Shown piece after piece: positions 54,690-63,986 of a stretch of 64,000 nucleotides of DNA. Source of the stretch: Leptospira ryugenii (GTDB taxonomy: Bacteria > Spirochaetota > Leptospiria > Leptospirales > Leptospiraceae). The stretch covers positions 124,001-188,000 of the forward strand of contig NZ_BFBB01000004.1 in assembly GCF_003114855.1 (NCBI RefSeq). The letters are read 5' to 3'. The notes under the pieces are model-generated. The model was not told where the DNA came from. It ran no database searches and saw nothing but the letters and a program-made list of their open reading frames with translations. Positions within the stretch are counted from its first letter, which is position 1; the number at the start of each line of letters is the position of its first letter. A program made the translations under genes and the position numbers.

Positions 54690-55828
54690 TTACGAGAGTC
54701 TATTGGCAACTATGGAAACACTCAAGAATCGGTATTTCACTTTTAGCCCTGATAGCAATCATAGGGATCATCTGTATAGAATCATTTAAAGTAAAAAGAG
54801 AACAATCTTACCTTAAACAAAAACTTTATGCATCAAAACTTGCACAAAACGCATTTTCAATTTTAAAGCCAGAACTATTAAAAAGAAACAAATTAGAGAA
54901 CAGAGAATTTGACCCGAGTAACTCCGGATTTATTGGAGATTTTTTAAGTCCGGTTACCAGTAACACGGGATCTCTTACATCAAAGCAGACTTCTATCAAT
55001 CCAAATTTTGCTGCTGTGATCGTCCAATACCTAAAAAGAGCTGAATTAGAGGAAGGTGATACAATCGCTGTCTCTCTGTCTGGATCTTTTCCAGCGTTAA
55101 ATGTCTGTGCCTTCTCCGCATTCCAAACTTTAAAATTAAAACCAATCATCATCGGGAGTGCATCCTCCAGCCAATACGGTGCAAATCATCCCAGCTTACT
55201 TTGGTTAGATATGGAAACCATTTTAAATGAAAATGGAATATTTTCTTATAAAACAAGTTATGCTAGTTTAGGTGGAACCCAGGATAGAGCATTAGGTATG
55301 AGTCCAGAAGGAAAGGCATTTCTTTTAGCAGGCATAAAACGAAATAAAGTAAATCAGTTGCTACCCTCAAGTATTGAGGACTCGATTAAACAACGAGTAG
55401 ATCTTTACTTTAAATTAGCTGCCGGTAAGCCAATCAAGGCCTTTATGAATATTGGTGGTGGTACAACTATCCTTGGCACAAGTTTAGGAAAACAAGTTTT
55501 TAAAAGTGGATTGATACAACAACTGCCGGACGATGTGAACCCTCCGAACTCTGTGATCAAAGCTTTCTTAGAAAAAGATATCCCCGTGATCAATATGATC
55601 CAAATAGAAGCCTTGGCCTCGAAATATGGATTGCCGGTGGCACCCAAAAAAACCCCTGCTCCCGGAGAAGGTCTGATCTTCTATAAAGAAGAATACAATC
55701 CATACCTCGCTGGTTTCACAATGATAGTCTTACTGATCGGTTTATATGGCATTACAAAACGGAAATGGGGGCAAAATCCAATCGATTACCAAGTACCCCA
55801 AACCGTCAGAAAGAAAGGAAATTCGTAA
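54686..55828 (+). CDS. pgsW: Poly-gamma-glutamate system protein (PgsW-like)
   Basis: The 380-residue protein has an N-terminal membrane helix (IGISLLALIAIIGIICIESFKV), a domain of about 290 residues outside, and a C-terminal helix (NPYLAGFTMIVLLIGLYGI). The TIGR04332-like poly-gamma-glutamate system family accompanies PgsB and PgsC in diverse diderm bacteria; GDTIAVSLSGSFPALNVCAFSAFQTLKLKPIIIGSASSSQYGANHP fits it. No PgsA/CapA metallophosphoesterase-like gene is adjacent. Its exact reaction is unknown. The assignment relies on position plus this block. Confidence 0.8.
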   Translation: MITRVYWQLWKHSRIGISLLALIAIIGIICIESFKVKREQSYLKQKLYASKLAQNAFSILKPELLKRNKLENREFDPSNSGFIGDFLSPVTSNTGSLTSKQTSINPNFAAVIVQYLKRAELEEGDTIAVSLSGSFPALNVCAFSAFQTLKLKPIIIGSASSSQYGANHPSLLWLDMETILNENGIFSYKTSYASLGGTQDRALGMSPEGKAFLLAGIKRNKVNQLLPSSIEDSIKQRVDLYFKLAAGKPIKAFMNIGGGTTILGTSLGKQVFKSGLIQQLPDDVNPPNSVIKAFLEKDIPVINMIQIEALASKYGLPVAPKKTPAPGEGLIFYKEEYNPYLAGFTMIVLLIGLYGITKRKWGQNPIDYQVPQTVRKKGNS

Positions 55829-55871
55829 GTTTCCGCTTGATCAATTCCTGTGATACTTGAGTCTAAAGAGC

Positions 55872-56069
55872 ATGTTGAAACTGATTTTTTTGACTCTTCT
55901 GATTATTTTCCTGATTCGATTGGTGGCAAGAATACTTACCATTCCAGCCAGAATACAACACGAGTCGGACAACACACGTTTTTATGTGTATAGAGGAGAA
56001 GAACCAAAACCAGGTAAAAATATAAAGGAAAAAGACATATCCGACAAAGGACGAATCGTAGAAGATTAG
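55872..56069 (+). CDS. Small single-helix membrane protein
   Basis: The 65-residue protein from ATG 55872 (an in-frame TTG five codons earlier is possible) has one membrane helix (MLKLIFLTLLIIFLIRLVARIL) and a charged C-terminal tail (EEPKPGKNIKEKDISDKGRIVED). It follows the PgsW-like gene by 43 bases on the same strand and may be a small accessory protein, as PgsE is in Bacillus. The similarity is only in size and topology, so the link is weak. Confidence 0.55.
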   Translation: MLKLIFLTLLIIFLIRLVARILTIPARIQHESDNTRFYVYRGEEPKPGKNIKEKDISDKGRIVED

Positions 56070-56116
56070 AGTTTTTTTCCGTCTGTTTTTCAAATCTACC
56101 CGATGATTGTACTAGG

Positions 56117-56620
56117 ATGCATCGGTCTCTCAAAGGTTTCTTTCTTTGCCTAAGCTTATTTCCCCTGATCCATTGTGGCGTTCCTTCTGGTGAGTTTGGC
56201 TGGGCCACAAGTGATTCCCAAAAACTCAGTATCTTAGAAAGAGAAATCCAAACGATTACTGATTATAAAATGATGCGAGATGGATTGATCTTTTCTCCTA
56301 AGGATACTATCCACTATGTTTACCAATTTTCTCGCAATCCCGGATTGGAGTCAGACTTTTATATCTCACTGAATCGTTATGAACTAGATTTTGTGGAAAT
56401 CGATATCAAAAGGAAAAGAGTCGAACCAGATTCATTGGCCATTAGAGAAAGTTATACGGGTTTAAGGGCTGGTGAATACTTAATGAAAGTTGTTCATGAA
56501 GGGGATGTGGTGGATGAAGTAAAATTTCATGTACTACCTGAAGAAGGGTATACAGAAGATACTATTGAACAAGAATTAGCATCCGAGCAAGAAGACGAAA
56601 TCATTAAATACTCTCGTTGA
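56117..56620 (+). CDS. Small lipoprotein of unknown function
   Basis: The 167-residue protein begins MHRSLKGFFLCLSLFPLIHCGVPSGEFGW, with spirochaetal lipobox LIHC. A beta-rich domain follows (VYQFSRNPGLESDFYISLNRYELDFVEIDIKRK), then RAGEYLMKVVHEGDVVDEVKFHVL, which resembles a sandwich-type ligand domain. The end is acidic (EQELASEQEDE). It converges on the TPR protein gene with a 17-base overlap and lies 48 bp after the small membrane gene. No family is recognised. Confidence 0.68.
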   Translation: MHRSLKGFFLCLSLFPLIHCGVPSGEFGWATSDSQKLSILEREIQTITDYKMMRDGLIFSPKDTIHYVYQFSRNPGLESDFYISLNRYELDFVEIDIKRKRVEPDSLAIRESYTGLRAGEYLMKVVHEGDVVDEVKFHVLPEEGYTEDTIEQELASEQEDEIIKYSR

Positions 56621-58571
56621 ATGGTGGATAGATATTTCCAGTTGCTAAAATGCGCTCCACTCGTTTTTTCTCTTTGAGTGCGGCCTGTATTTCCACTTCT
56701 CCACCATATTGAATCACTTTATCGTAGTATTCGTTCGCACGCACAAAGTCTCGATTTCCTTCTGCCAACACTGCCAAACGGTACATTATTTTTAGGAAGG
56801 GAACTTTATCTGATTTTGTCTTTAAGATACGAACTTTTCCTTCAGCATCTTCTATTTTTAAATCTAACAATCGGTATTTTGAAAGTGCTTCATCTTCTGT
56901 CGTAACCAATAGATCTTTTTTAATCTTTTGCTTTTGAGATTTAAGATCTAAGAGTAGTTTTTCTGCATCTAATAAATCGGAGTCTATTTTTTTCCACTGA
57001 TTATAAGCCAAGTTTAACTTTCCTCTTTCCGCATCTGGCCTTCTGTTCAGTTTATCCAATCTTGAAAGATGAAAAAAAGCAAGGGCTTCGAGTTCTTCAA
57101 GACCCATCGATTCTGTTAAACTTGGATTCCAATCCTTACTATTTCGGTTTAACCAATAAATAAAAAATTCGGATGCCTTCTTGAGATCACCTATATGGTT
57201 CGCAAAAAATAGACCCATTTCATAGGATACTCTTGTTTTCTCTTTTGAATCCTCTGCAATTTTAAAGTAAGACTCATAGTATTGACTTGCGATAACCTTT
57301 CTTTTGATATCAGCATTTAAACTCGCCAAACGTAAGTAAGTTGTTCTGAGTTTTTCATCAGCATCCGCGCCAGAAATTTTGCTCTCTTTCATAAGATTCA
57401 AATATTTTTCGTAAAAATCGATTGCTCTTTCTTTTTGGCTATCTTGGCGGTACTGTTCGGCGATATCAAAAATGACAAATGGATTTTCGGGCCATTGGGA
57501 GTGTGCTCTTTCTAAGAGCAATTCATATGCAAAAAAATCTACATTTCGTTTGTAATCAAATAAGACGTAAATTCCCTTTCCTGCAGTGCCAAGTTTATTG
57601 ATGATTTTTAATCTTTCTTTATTATCATCCTCTAACTTCTTTACAACGGAAGCCATATCATACAAAGCGATCGAATCTGATTTACGTTTGTTGTCCAAAT
57701 AAATATCAAATGTTTGTTTTTTGGATTCTTCGTATGCTTTCTTTGCATCTAAATATACTTTTTCTTTTGCTTTGGTTTCTAAAACGAGATTGTTTTCTAC
57801 CGTTCTTATTTCGCTCAATGGTCGATTCTTGCGAGCCAATTCAGAGAGTTTGGTATGCTGGTTATTTTTAGCTCTTTCCCAATCTGCATAGGCATCATTC
57901 ATTTTCTGAAATGTATCTCTATGTGTATTCGCAGGTCCCAGAAATAAATTTTTATAGTCTTCTTTTTGCCATTCTCCATTCATATACATCTCTTCCGAAA
58001 GGTCAAGAGGATGGTATTTAAAGGCAGCGAGATAATGCCGCAAGGCTGGGGCAGATTTTCCTTGTTCGGCATATAACTTTGCGGCGCGGATATGGAGGTC
58101 ATAGAGTACGGGAGAATCACGAACGATATAAGTTTCTGTTAGTCGATGTGTATTCTTCCATAGAAGTAACCTAACATCATTTTGGTCTGACCTTGAATTG
58201 TAAATATTTCCTCGCTCCCGATCTTCCCAAATTCTTTTTTCTTCAATGAATTGACTATAGTATCTTTTTAAGAGTCCCTCCACTTCTTTGGTTTTGACTT
58301 CCAAACTTTTGGGCCCTGTCTCTTCGCCACTCGTTTCTGGAACCGCATCAGGATTTCCAGGACTTGGTTTGGGTTCTTTCCGAAAGGCAATGCCAGAATC
58401 TTCGTCTATGGGAATGCGAATTTCTGTATCGAGGTTTTGGATCTCTTCCACAGAGATTACTTGTAAAGGGTTGAGGTATAGTCCACCCAAAGGATTTCTG
58501 CGGTCCTCTTCCCCTGCCCAGATCCAAAAGGATGCAAAAAATAAAAAAATGGTTACGCAGATTTTCAGCAT
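56604..58571 (-). CDS. Secreted TPR/coiled-coil protein
   Basis: The 655-residue protein starts at ATG 58571 (an in-frame GTG precedes it) with a signal peptide (MLKICVTIFLFFASFWIWAG-EE). A Pro/Glu-rich linker (about 50-90) leads to coiled-coil helices (about 200-300) and TPR-like repeats (about 340-640: WPENPFVIFDIAEQYRQDSQKERAIDFYEKYLNL). It would serve as a periplasmic scaffold. The gene is divergent from the nucleotidyltransferase at 58685. The function is unknown. Confidence 0.75.
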   Translation of the reverse strand: MLKICVTIFLFFASFWIWAGEEDRRNPLGGLYLNPLQVISVEEIQNLDTEIRIPIDEDSGIAFRKEPKPSPGNPDAVPETSGEETGPKSLEVKTKEVEGLLKRYYSQFIEEKRIWEDRERGNIYNSRSDQNDVRLLLWKNTHRLTETYIVRDSPVLYDLHIRAAKLYAEQGKSAPALRHYLAAFKYHPLDLSEEMYMNGEWQKEDYKNLFLGPANTHRDTFQKMNDAYADWERAKNNQHTKLSELARKNRPLSEIRTVENNLVLETKAKEKVYLDAKKAYEESKKQTFDIYLDNKRKSDSIALYDMASVVKKLEDDNKERLKIINKLGTAGKGIYVLFDYKRNVDFFAYELLLERAHSQWPENPFVIFDIAEQYRQDSQKERAIDFYEKYLNLMKESKISGADADEKLRTTYLRLASLNADIKRKVIASQYYESYFKIAEDSKEKTRVSYEMGLFFANHIGDLKKASEFFIYWLNRNSKDWNPSLTESMGLEELEALAFFHLSRLDKLNRRPDAERGKLNLAYNQWKKIDSDLLDAEKLLLDLKSQKQKIKKDLLVTTEDEALSKYRLLDLKIEDAEGKVRILKTKSDKVPFLKIMYRLAVLAEGNRDFVRANEYYDKVIQYGGEVEIQAALKEKKRVERILATGNIYPPFNESI

Positions 58572-58684
58572 CACTTAGACTACCCATATCTCTATCGGCG
58601 AAAAAAGCAAATCCGTAAACCAAAAGGTGTTGAATCCACCACCTGAATCTCCTATGATCAGTTCGGGTACTGGGGAGAACAAAT

Positions 58685-59356
58685 ATGTCCACCAACATTG
58701 TAGAACGATACCTCGTTCTCAAAAATAAATACAGAAATTACGACACAAAGTATGCCTTAAAGAGAATGCAGGCCTTCCGGCTGGCAACCCAAGAGCTCTC
58801 TAAAAAAGGCTATGAAGTGGCCTTAGAAATCCTCGGTTCTATTAATTTTGGAATTGTCGAACCCACATCCGATGTCGATTGCATTTTGCTATTGGAATGT
58901 GACCTCCACAAAGACCAAGGGTCTTGCCCTCCTCACTGCCCAAACGTGAGTTATGTGAAAGATGAAATACGCAAATTTGTTACAAAACGACTCCAACCAG
59001 AGGTATTTAACATTGAATACCTCGATACAATCAATTTAAAGTATGTGGAAGAGAAGATTCGCATAGAAGATGTATTAGGTGATGAAACACTGTATTGCCT
59101 ATTGTTTTATCGGAATATAGGAAGGCCAGTGAATCGACCCCTGTTCATTCCCTACTGCGATGAATTAGAAGAAAACCATGCCTTTGTGAAGGAAATCATT
59201 CCCTGGGCCGCTGAGGCTTTAGAGGGTTATCTGAATACGAACCAACACCGCATGTCCTTTAATAAATACAACGAAAGGATCCGAGCACGAGGATTGGATC
59301 TACCGGAAGGCCTCCAACAAGAGTTACAATCCTATATGGATGCAAAAGGAGATTGA
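58685..59356 (+). CDS. Nucleotidyltransferase-fold protein of unknown substrate
   Basis: The 223-residue protein has a pol-beta-like nucleotidyltransferase core: ALEILGSINFGIVEPTSDVDCILLLEC at about 51-77 contains GS and D-x-D metal-binding residues, with a third acid expected about 40-50 residues later (VFNIEYLDTIN). A short Cys-rich insert (DQGSCPPHCPNVS) follows and may bind metal. There is no signal peptide or membrane helix. The C-terminal 60 residues are helical. It may modify a nucleotide, RNA or a protein; neighbours give no clue. Confidence 0.72.
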   Translation: MSTNIVERYLVLKNKYRNYDTKYALKRMQAFRLATQELSKKGYEVALEILGSINFGIVEPTSDVDCILLLECDLHKDQGSCPPHCPNVSYVKDEIRKFVTKRLQPEVFNIEYLDTINLKYVEEKIRIEDVLGDETLYCLLFYRNIGRPVNRPLFIPYCDELEENHAFVKEIIPWAAEALEGYLNTNQHRMSFNKYNERIRARGLDLPEGLQQELQSYMDAKGD

Positions 59357-59461
59357 GCAGTAGGGCTTTTCTCCCTTCGCCCTAGATGGGTTCCCTTTAT
59401 TTCAAATTGGTTGCCATAGGCAGGCATTCCGAAAGGCTGACAATTTGAGATCGAGTCTTAA

Positions 59462-59474
59462 AATGAAAATCATT
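59462..59474. promoter_or_regulatory. Fur-box-like palindrome at the FecA-like start codon
   Basis: AATGA-AAA-TCATT is a 5-3-5 palindrome and matches 12 of the 13 core bases AATGATAATCATT of the classical Fur box. It overlaps the ATG at 59463 of the FecA-like receptor. A Fur-type repressor bound here could block transcript elongation or initiation. The match may be chance, and leptospiral Fur/PerR sites are less well defined. Confidence 0.42.
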
Positions 59475-61829
59475 CTAATGTGTCTTTTCCGTTTCCGAAT
59501 TTCCCTCCTTCTTTTCGCCTTTTTGTCTGCCCTTAGCCTACTTGCCCAAGACGAATCCAAAGAACCCAGCCAAACTCCTTCCAACCAACAGGAAAACAAA
59601 GAAGAATCGGGAATCCAAGTCAAAGGAAAGCGGGAATCAGACCGTGGCCAGATGAATGACATCGAAGGCACAAATATCTATGCTGGGAAAAAATCGGAAG
59701 TGATTCGTCTGGAAAAAACGAATGCCAACCTAGCCTTGAACAACACCCGCCAGATCTACGCTAAGGTGCCAGGGATTACCATCTGGGAAAATGAGGGATC
59801 GGGCATTCAACCTGGGATTGGTGCGCGTGGTCTTTCCCCCAACCGTAATTGGGAATTCAACACTCGAATGAATGGCTATGACATTTCTTCGGATGTTTTT
59901 GGATACCCCGAAGCATATTTCAACCCACCGATGGAGTCTTTGGAAAAAATCGAAATCATACGCGGGGCTGCTTCTCTCCAATACGGGCCTCAATTTGGCG
60001 GTATGGTAAATTATGTTACTAAGAAAGCTGATCCCAATAAACCAGCAAAATTAGAAATGAAAACGACAGGTGGCTCATATAACACGCTAAATGCGTATGC
60101 AAGTATCAGTGGAACAGTAGGGAAATTTAGTTATTTTACATATGTGCAATCTCGGACAGGGGATGGTTGGAGAGACAATGCAGACTACAAAACTCAAGCT
60201 GGCTATGTCAATTTGGCTTACCAAGCAACAGAAAAGTTAAAGGTTAGTTTAGAATTTACTAAGAGTAATTATGAAAGCAGACAGCCAGGTGGTCTCACTG
60301 ATATGAAATTCTGGGATAACCCAAGGCAATCCCTCCGCACACGGAACTGGTTCAGTGCTCCTTGGAATGTTCCCGCCTTACAGATTGATTACGAACATAG
60401 TAGCCAAACGAGAACCCAGATTAAGTTTTTCGGACTTTATGGTGAGAGAAATTCTATCGGCTTTACACAAGCACCTAACAGACTTGATTCGATTTCTCCT
60501 ATTACACTTCAATTTGGGAATAGACAGGTAGATAGAGATTGGTACCGAAACTTTGGGATGGAAGCCCGACAAATCATTGGTTACCAATTATTTGACCAAA
60601 CTCATAGTCTCTCCTTTGGAGTGAGGTATTATAATGCGAATACCGATAGAATTCGAAACCCAAATGGAAACAATGGGGTTGACTACGCGGGAAACTATTC
60701 TACGGATTATGATATCCGAGAGGTCTCTTTACCAGAGTGTTTTGATGGAAGTACACGTTGTCGTACGGTCAACCTCAAATTTTCTACTCTAAACTACTCT
60801 GCTTTTGCAGAAAATCTATTTAGAATCACCGACAAATTATCCATAACACCTGGTGTGCGTTATGAATGGATTCGTACCACAGGATCAGGTCGGATCAATG
60901 AAAAATTGCCTTCCAATGCACAGCCGTTTGGTGGGAACGTTTTTCCCCAAGACTTTACAAGAAGCCAAGTTTTGTATGGTTTAGGAGCCCAATACCAAAT
61001 CACAAAACATACGAACTTTTATTCCAATTATTCCAAAGCATATAGACCGGTTACTTTCGCAGAGATTTATGCATCCAATGCAACCTACAATACGGTCGAT
61101 CCCAATTTAAAAGACCAATACGGCTACAATCTAGATGGTGGTTATAGAGGAAAGGTTGGCACTTGGTTTCAATTTGATGTAGGAGCCTTTGAACTCCGTT
61201 ACAACAATCGAGTGGGTCTCTTGCCGGGTGCCTTCCCAGGACAATTAAACACGGTCACCAACGTAGGTGATTCTTTGCATAGAGGTGTAGAGGCATATTT
61301 GGAGGTAGACCCTATTCTGGCATTTTCAGAACAAGCACCTTACGGAAGTTTGAGTTTCTTTACTTCATCTGCAAATGTAAATGCTCGATACATTCGCTGG
61401 CAAGACCCTCGTCTATTCACTGACCCAGCTATCTATAGTGGCCAAAATCTTCTGGCTGCAGAAACATACTATAGGATCGGGAACCTAGTAGAAAATGCTC
61501 CTTCTCAAATACATAGATACGGTGTCACATATCATTTTAAAAATACTTTCAGCCTTACCTATTTAATCAGCTATACTGGTATGGCCTATTCTGATGCTGC
61601 GAACACAGTGACTCCATCTGCAGATGGACAAATTGGTAAAATCCCTCGTTATATGGTAAGGGATATTTCCTTTCGATGGACTTTCGTAGAAAATTATTCA
61701 CTCACCGGTGGAGTGAATAATTTAGGTAACGAGCGGTATTTTACAAGGAGATCTGGTGGTTATCCTGGACCGGGTATTTTACCCGCAGAAGGCATCTTTT
61801 ACTATATCGGATTGTCAGTGGTACTCTAA
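59463..61829 (+). CDS. TonB-dependent outer membrane receptor, FecA-like
   Basis: The 788-residue protein starts at ATG 59463 (in-frame TTG at 59445 and ATG at 59478 also exist); the signal peptide is MKIILMCLFRFRISLLLFAFLSALSLLA-QD. A charged N-terminal stretch (about 28-70) precedes the plug (about 85-200: NTRQIYAKVPGITIWENEGSG, IEIIRGAASLQYGPQFGGMVNYVTKK). The barrel follows and ends in IGLSVVL. The plug is typical of ferric-citrate/siderophore FecA-type receptors. A Fur-box-like site at the start fits iron control. It converges on the YdeI-like gene with a four-base overlap. Confidence 0.88.
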   Translation: MKIILMCLFRFRISLLLFAFLSALSLLAQDESKEPSQTPSNQQENKEESGIQVKGKRESDRGQMNDIEGTNIYAGKKSEVIRLEKTNANLALNNTRQIYAKVPGITIWENEGSGIQPGIGARGLSPNRNWEFNTRMNGYDISSDVFGYPEAYFNPPMESLEKIEIIRGAASLQYGPQFGGMVNYVTKKADPNKPAKLEMKTTGGSYNTLNAYASISGTVGKFSYFTYVQSRTGDGWRDNADYKTQAGYVNLAYQATEKLKVSLEFTKSNYESRQPGGLTDMKFWDNPRQSLRTRNWFSAPWNVPALQIDYEHSSQTRTQIKFFGLYGERNSIGFTQAPNRLDSISPITLQFGNRQVDRDWYRNFGMEARQIIGYQLFDQTHSLSFGVRYYNANTDRIRNPNGNNGVDYAGNYSTDYDIREVSLPECFDGSTRCRTVNLKFSTLNYSAFAENLFRITDKLSITPGVRYEWIRTTGSGRINEKLPSNAQPFGGNVFPQDFTRSQVLYGLGAQYQITKHTNFYSNYSKAYRPVTFAEIYASNATYNTVDPNLKDQYGYNLDGGYRGKVGTWFQFDVGAFELRYNNRVGLLPGAFPGQLNTVTNVGDSLHRGVEAYLEVDPILAFSEQAPYGSLSFFTSSANVNARYIRWQDPRLFTDPAIYSGQNLLAAETYYRIGNLVENAPSQIHRYGVTYHFKNTFSLTYLISYTGMAYSDAANTVTPSADGQIGKIPRYMVRDISFRWTFVENYSLTGGVNNLGNERYFTRRSGGYPGPGILPAEGIFYYIGLSVVL

Positions 61830-62425
61830 GAATTTGGTTTCTGGTATTGATTTGCTCGGACGTTTTGTTCGGCAAGAGAGGCCGTTTCCGAGATACGATT
61901 CTTTCTAGTTTCCTCTTTTTTGGCATTCCCTATCCACTCCAAGATGCCCCTTCGGACTGATTTGGGAAATGCTAAAAAATTTGCCTTTGCCTGTTTGTAC
62001 TTTTCTAACTCTTTGAGTAAGTCGCTTGGTATTTCTAAATTATCAACTCCTTCCAGCGCAGTCCAAGTCCCAGTTTTTTTGGCAATTTGGATCATCGCCT
62101 TTCCTTTAGCATGAATACGACCTTCTTTCTCCAAACGTTTGACTTTTTCTTTGTTGACCAGAGACCAATTGCTTTTAGGACTTCGAGGGGAAATGTACAA
62201 TTTGTACGTTTTTTCATCAATTTTGTTAGGTAGACTATCTATCCAACCAAAACATAAACACTCATCAATTAAATCATCTACACGTATCGTTTCAATGCCT
62301 GAATTTTTTTTGGCTAAGATAATCCAAATCCCTTCCTCACGATCCAAATTTTTTTCAAACCATCTGCGGAGTTCCTGAATCGAATGGGGTTGGAAAGTTT
62401 CATTGCTTCGGACTTTTTGCGCCAT
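61826..62425 (-). CDS. YdeI/OmpD-associated family protein
   Basis: The 199-residue protein starts at ATG 62425; a GTG two codons upstream would give two more residues. It has the family blocks LRRWFEKNLDREEGIWIILAKK, DECLCFGWIDSLPNKIDEKTYKLYISPRSPKSNWS and NKEKVKRLEKEGRIHAKG, with a helical C-terminus (KANFLAFPKSVRRGILEWIGNAKKEETRKNRI). YdeI-like proteins are linked to bacteriocin and peptide resistance in some bacteria, but the molecular role is uncertain. The gene is monocistronic and converges on the FecA-like gene. Confidence 0.85.
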   Translation of the reverse strand: MAQKVRSNETFQPHSIQELRRWFEKNLDREEGIWIILAKKNSGIETIRVDDLIDECLCFGWIDSLPNKIDEKTYKLYISPRSPKSNWSLVNKEKVKRLEKEGRIHAKGKAMIQIAKKTGTWTALEGVDNLEIPSDLLKELEKYKQAKANFLAFPKSVRRGILEWIGNAKKEETRKNRISETASLAEQNVRANQYQKPNS

Positions 62426-62475
62426 AGGCACATAAAGTATGTAAGTAAGCTAAGATTGAAAATCTTTTTTTCCCC

Positions 62476-63534
62476 TTAGAGAAAGGTAGGTGACTGCACC
62501 CAACGTACACCAGGTATTTCCAAAATTGAACTAGGACCCAACCACTGGGCTGGGGTTTGGTAACCAATCGGGATTTTTTTTCGTGTCAACATTTGTTTGA
62601 TGGCATAGATAGACGAAAGATAGGTAATTTTATAAGAAGTAGGAATCTCTATTGCAGCTATGACCTCTTTGCCTGCGTGGTTTTTGAGTCTCACATGTAA
62701 GTAGACAACTGACTCTTCGCGCTCTATTTCACCTGGACCTGTCACCCAATGGTCTACCAAAGAATACGTTATATTTTTAACCATTTGGAATTTTAAAATC
62801 GTACGAAATGCACGCAATAATTTCAGAGAAATCCAATCAAGAATTGAAATCGTAGAATAAACATCGATGTTTTGAATTCCTGCTGAATGGTATGCAGAGG
62901 CTATATCTCCCCAAGCTATAGAGGAAATCAGTCGACTCCGATTTTGAATCGATTTAAACATGGTTTTAGGTCTGGAAGCGATAAGTTTTCCATTCCTACG
63001 CACCCAAAAAGGCTCTTCACCTACTTGTTGGATGAGTTCCTTATAAGATCCTGGTGACATACTATTTGGTCCATCCATAGTTAATATCATTGAAGATGCA
63101 TCTGGAAGTAAATCTTTGCAGAGGTGGACCAAACAATCAGTAGGGTGAACATCATAACCTAAACCGATTGCGCAGAGAATCTGCCTAGATTGGAAATCTG
63201 GATTTTTTTGGTAAAGCTTCTCCAACATTGGAATTTCACCTACCAAGGATAAGTTGTGAATTTTTTGTTCTAAACAAACATTTAACAATGCTTCAAATGT
63301 TTCAGTAAAAGGACCAGCAGCATTAAAAACAAATTCGCAATCGGATAAGGCTTCAGAAATACTTTTTTGATCCTCGAGAGAGAAAGCTCGATACGGTAGA
63401 TCTAATTCTTTTGCGAGAGACTTAAGTTTGTCTTTGGATCTACCTGCCAAAATAGGTTGTAGATTTTCTTTTACGGCATACCTAGCAATGAGATTTCCCG
63501 AATATCCGGTCGCACCGTATAACATCCATTTCAT
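62476..63534 (-). CDS. Saccharopine dehydrogenase-like / trans-acting enoyl reductase-type protein
   Basis: The ATG at 63534 (MKWMLYGATGYSG) is chosen because GGAAG sits five bases upstream and it overlaps the preceding stop (ATGA); an in-frame start at 63558 is farther out. An NAD(P)-binding motif (LYGATGYSGNLIARYA) begins residue 4. DCEFVFNAAGPFTETFEALLNVCLEQ and GYDVHPTDCLV follow. The 352 residues match saccharopine dehydrogenase-like oxidoreductases, some of which are lipid enoyl reductases. The substrate is unknown. Confidence 0.82.
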   Translation of the reverse strand: MKWMLYGATGYSGNLIARYAVKENLQPILAGRSKDKLKSLAKELDLPYRAFSLEDQKSISEALSDCEFVFNAAGPFTETFEALLNVCLEQKIHNLSLVGEIPMLEKLYQKNPDFQSRQILCAIGLGYDVHPTDCLVHLCKDLLPDASSMILTMDGPNSMSPGSYKELIQQVGEEPFWVRRNGKLIASRPKTMFKSIQNRSRLISSIAWGDIASAYHSAGIQNIDVYSTISILDWISLKLLRAFRTILKFQMVKNITYSLVDHWVTGPGEIEREESVVYLHVRLKNHAGKEVIAAIEIPTSYKITYLSSIYAIKQMLTRKKIPIGYQTPAQWLGPSSILEIPGVRWVQSPTFL

Positions 63535-63986
63535 AAATCTTCCATTGAAACAGGCCAAGCCGTTTTAAGTTCTTTCCATGAAGTACCTTTTTTCTTTATG
63601 GCTACTTTACAAAAATTTTCTCCACTATTCGATTGACTCTCCAACACAATCAACTCACCACCCAATGCTTCCACCAAGGAGCGATCATACTGCATTAGCC
63701 TATAACACGCCATAGGATCACCTGTGCCTCGTAAGGGGCAGTGCACCTTAATTTCTCCATGGGCAATGCCATTTTCTATCTTTGTGATCGGAAACATAGA
63801 GTGGGGTTTGGGCATCTGATTGGTCCATTCCGAAGCAATCTCTTCAACAGTTCTTTTTTCTTGCGCACTCCAAACCCAAGATACAAAACGAGCCGTCATA
63901 TGCATGTAAGCACGGACGAATATAGAAAGGACTTTCAATCTTGAAAGTGGTCCAAAAAAACGAAGGACAGACATAAAAACAGCCAT
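63531..63986 (-). CDS. Hypothetical protein at window edge
   Basis: The 151-residue frame from ATG 63986 stays open to the window edge at 64000, so the true start may lie outside. A basic hydrophobic N-terminus (FMSVLRFFGPLSRLKVLSIFVRAYMHM) leads to a mixed domain with KVHCPLRGTGDPMACYRLMQYDRSLVEALGGELIVLESQ. The CPLRGTG and MACYRLM patterns look conserved-like, but I cannot name a family. Its stop overlaps the reductase start (ATGA), so the two are probably cotranscribed and may share a substrate. Confidence 0.6.
   Translation of the reverse strand: MAVFMSVLRFFGPLSRLKVLSIFVRAYMHMTARFVSWVWSAQEKRTVEEIASEWTNQMPKPHSMFPITKIENGIAHGEIKVHCPLRGTGDPMACYRLMQYDRSLVEALGGELIVLESQSNSGENFCKVAIKKKGTSWKELKTAWPVSMEDL

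Noticed and set aside
59360..59400. AGGGC...GCCCT and GGG/CCC repeats after the nucleotidyltransferase gene
   Set aside because: The loops are long and no clear T run follows the stem; the evidence is too weak for a terminator call.
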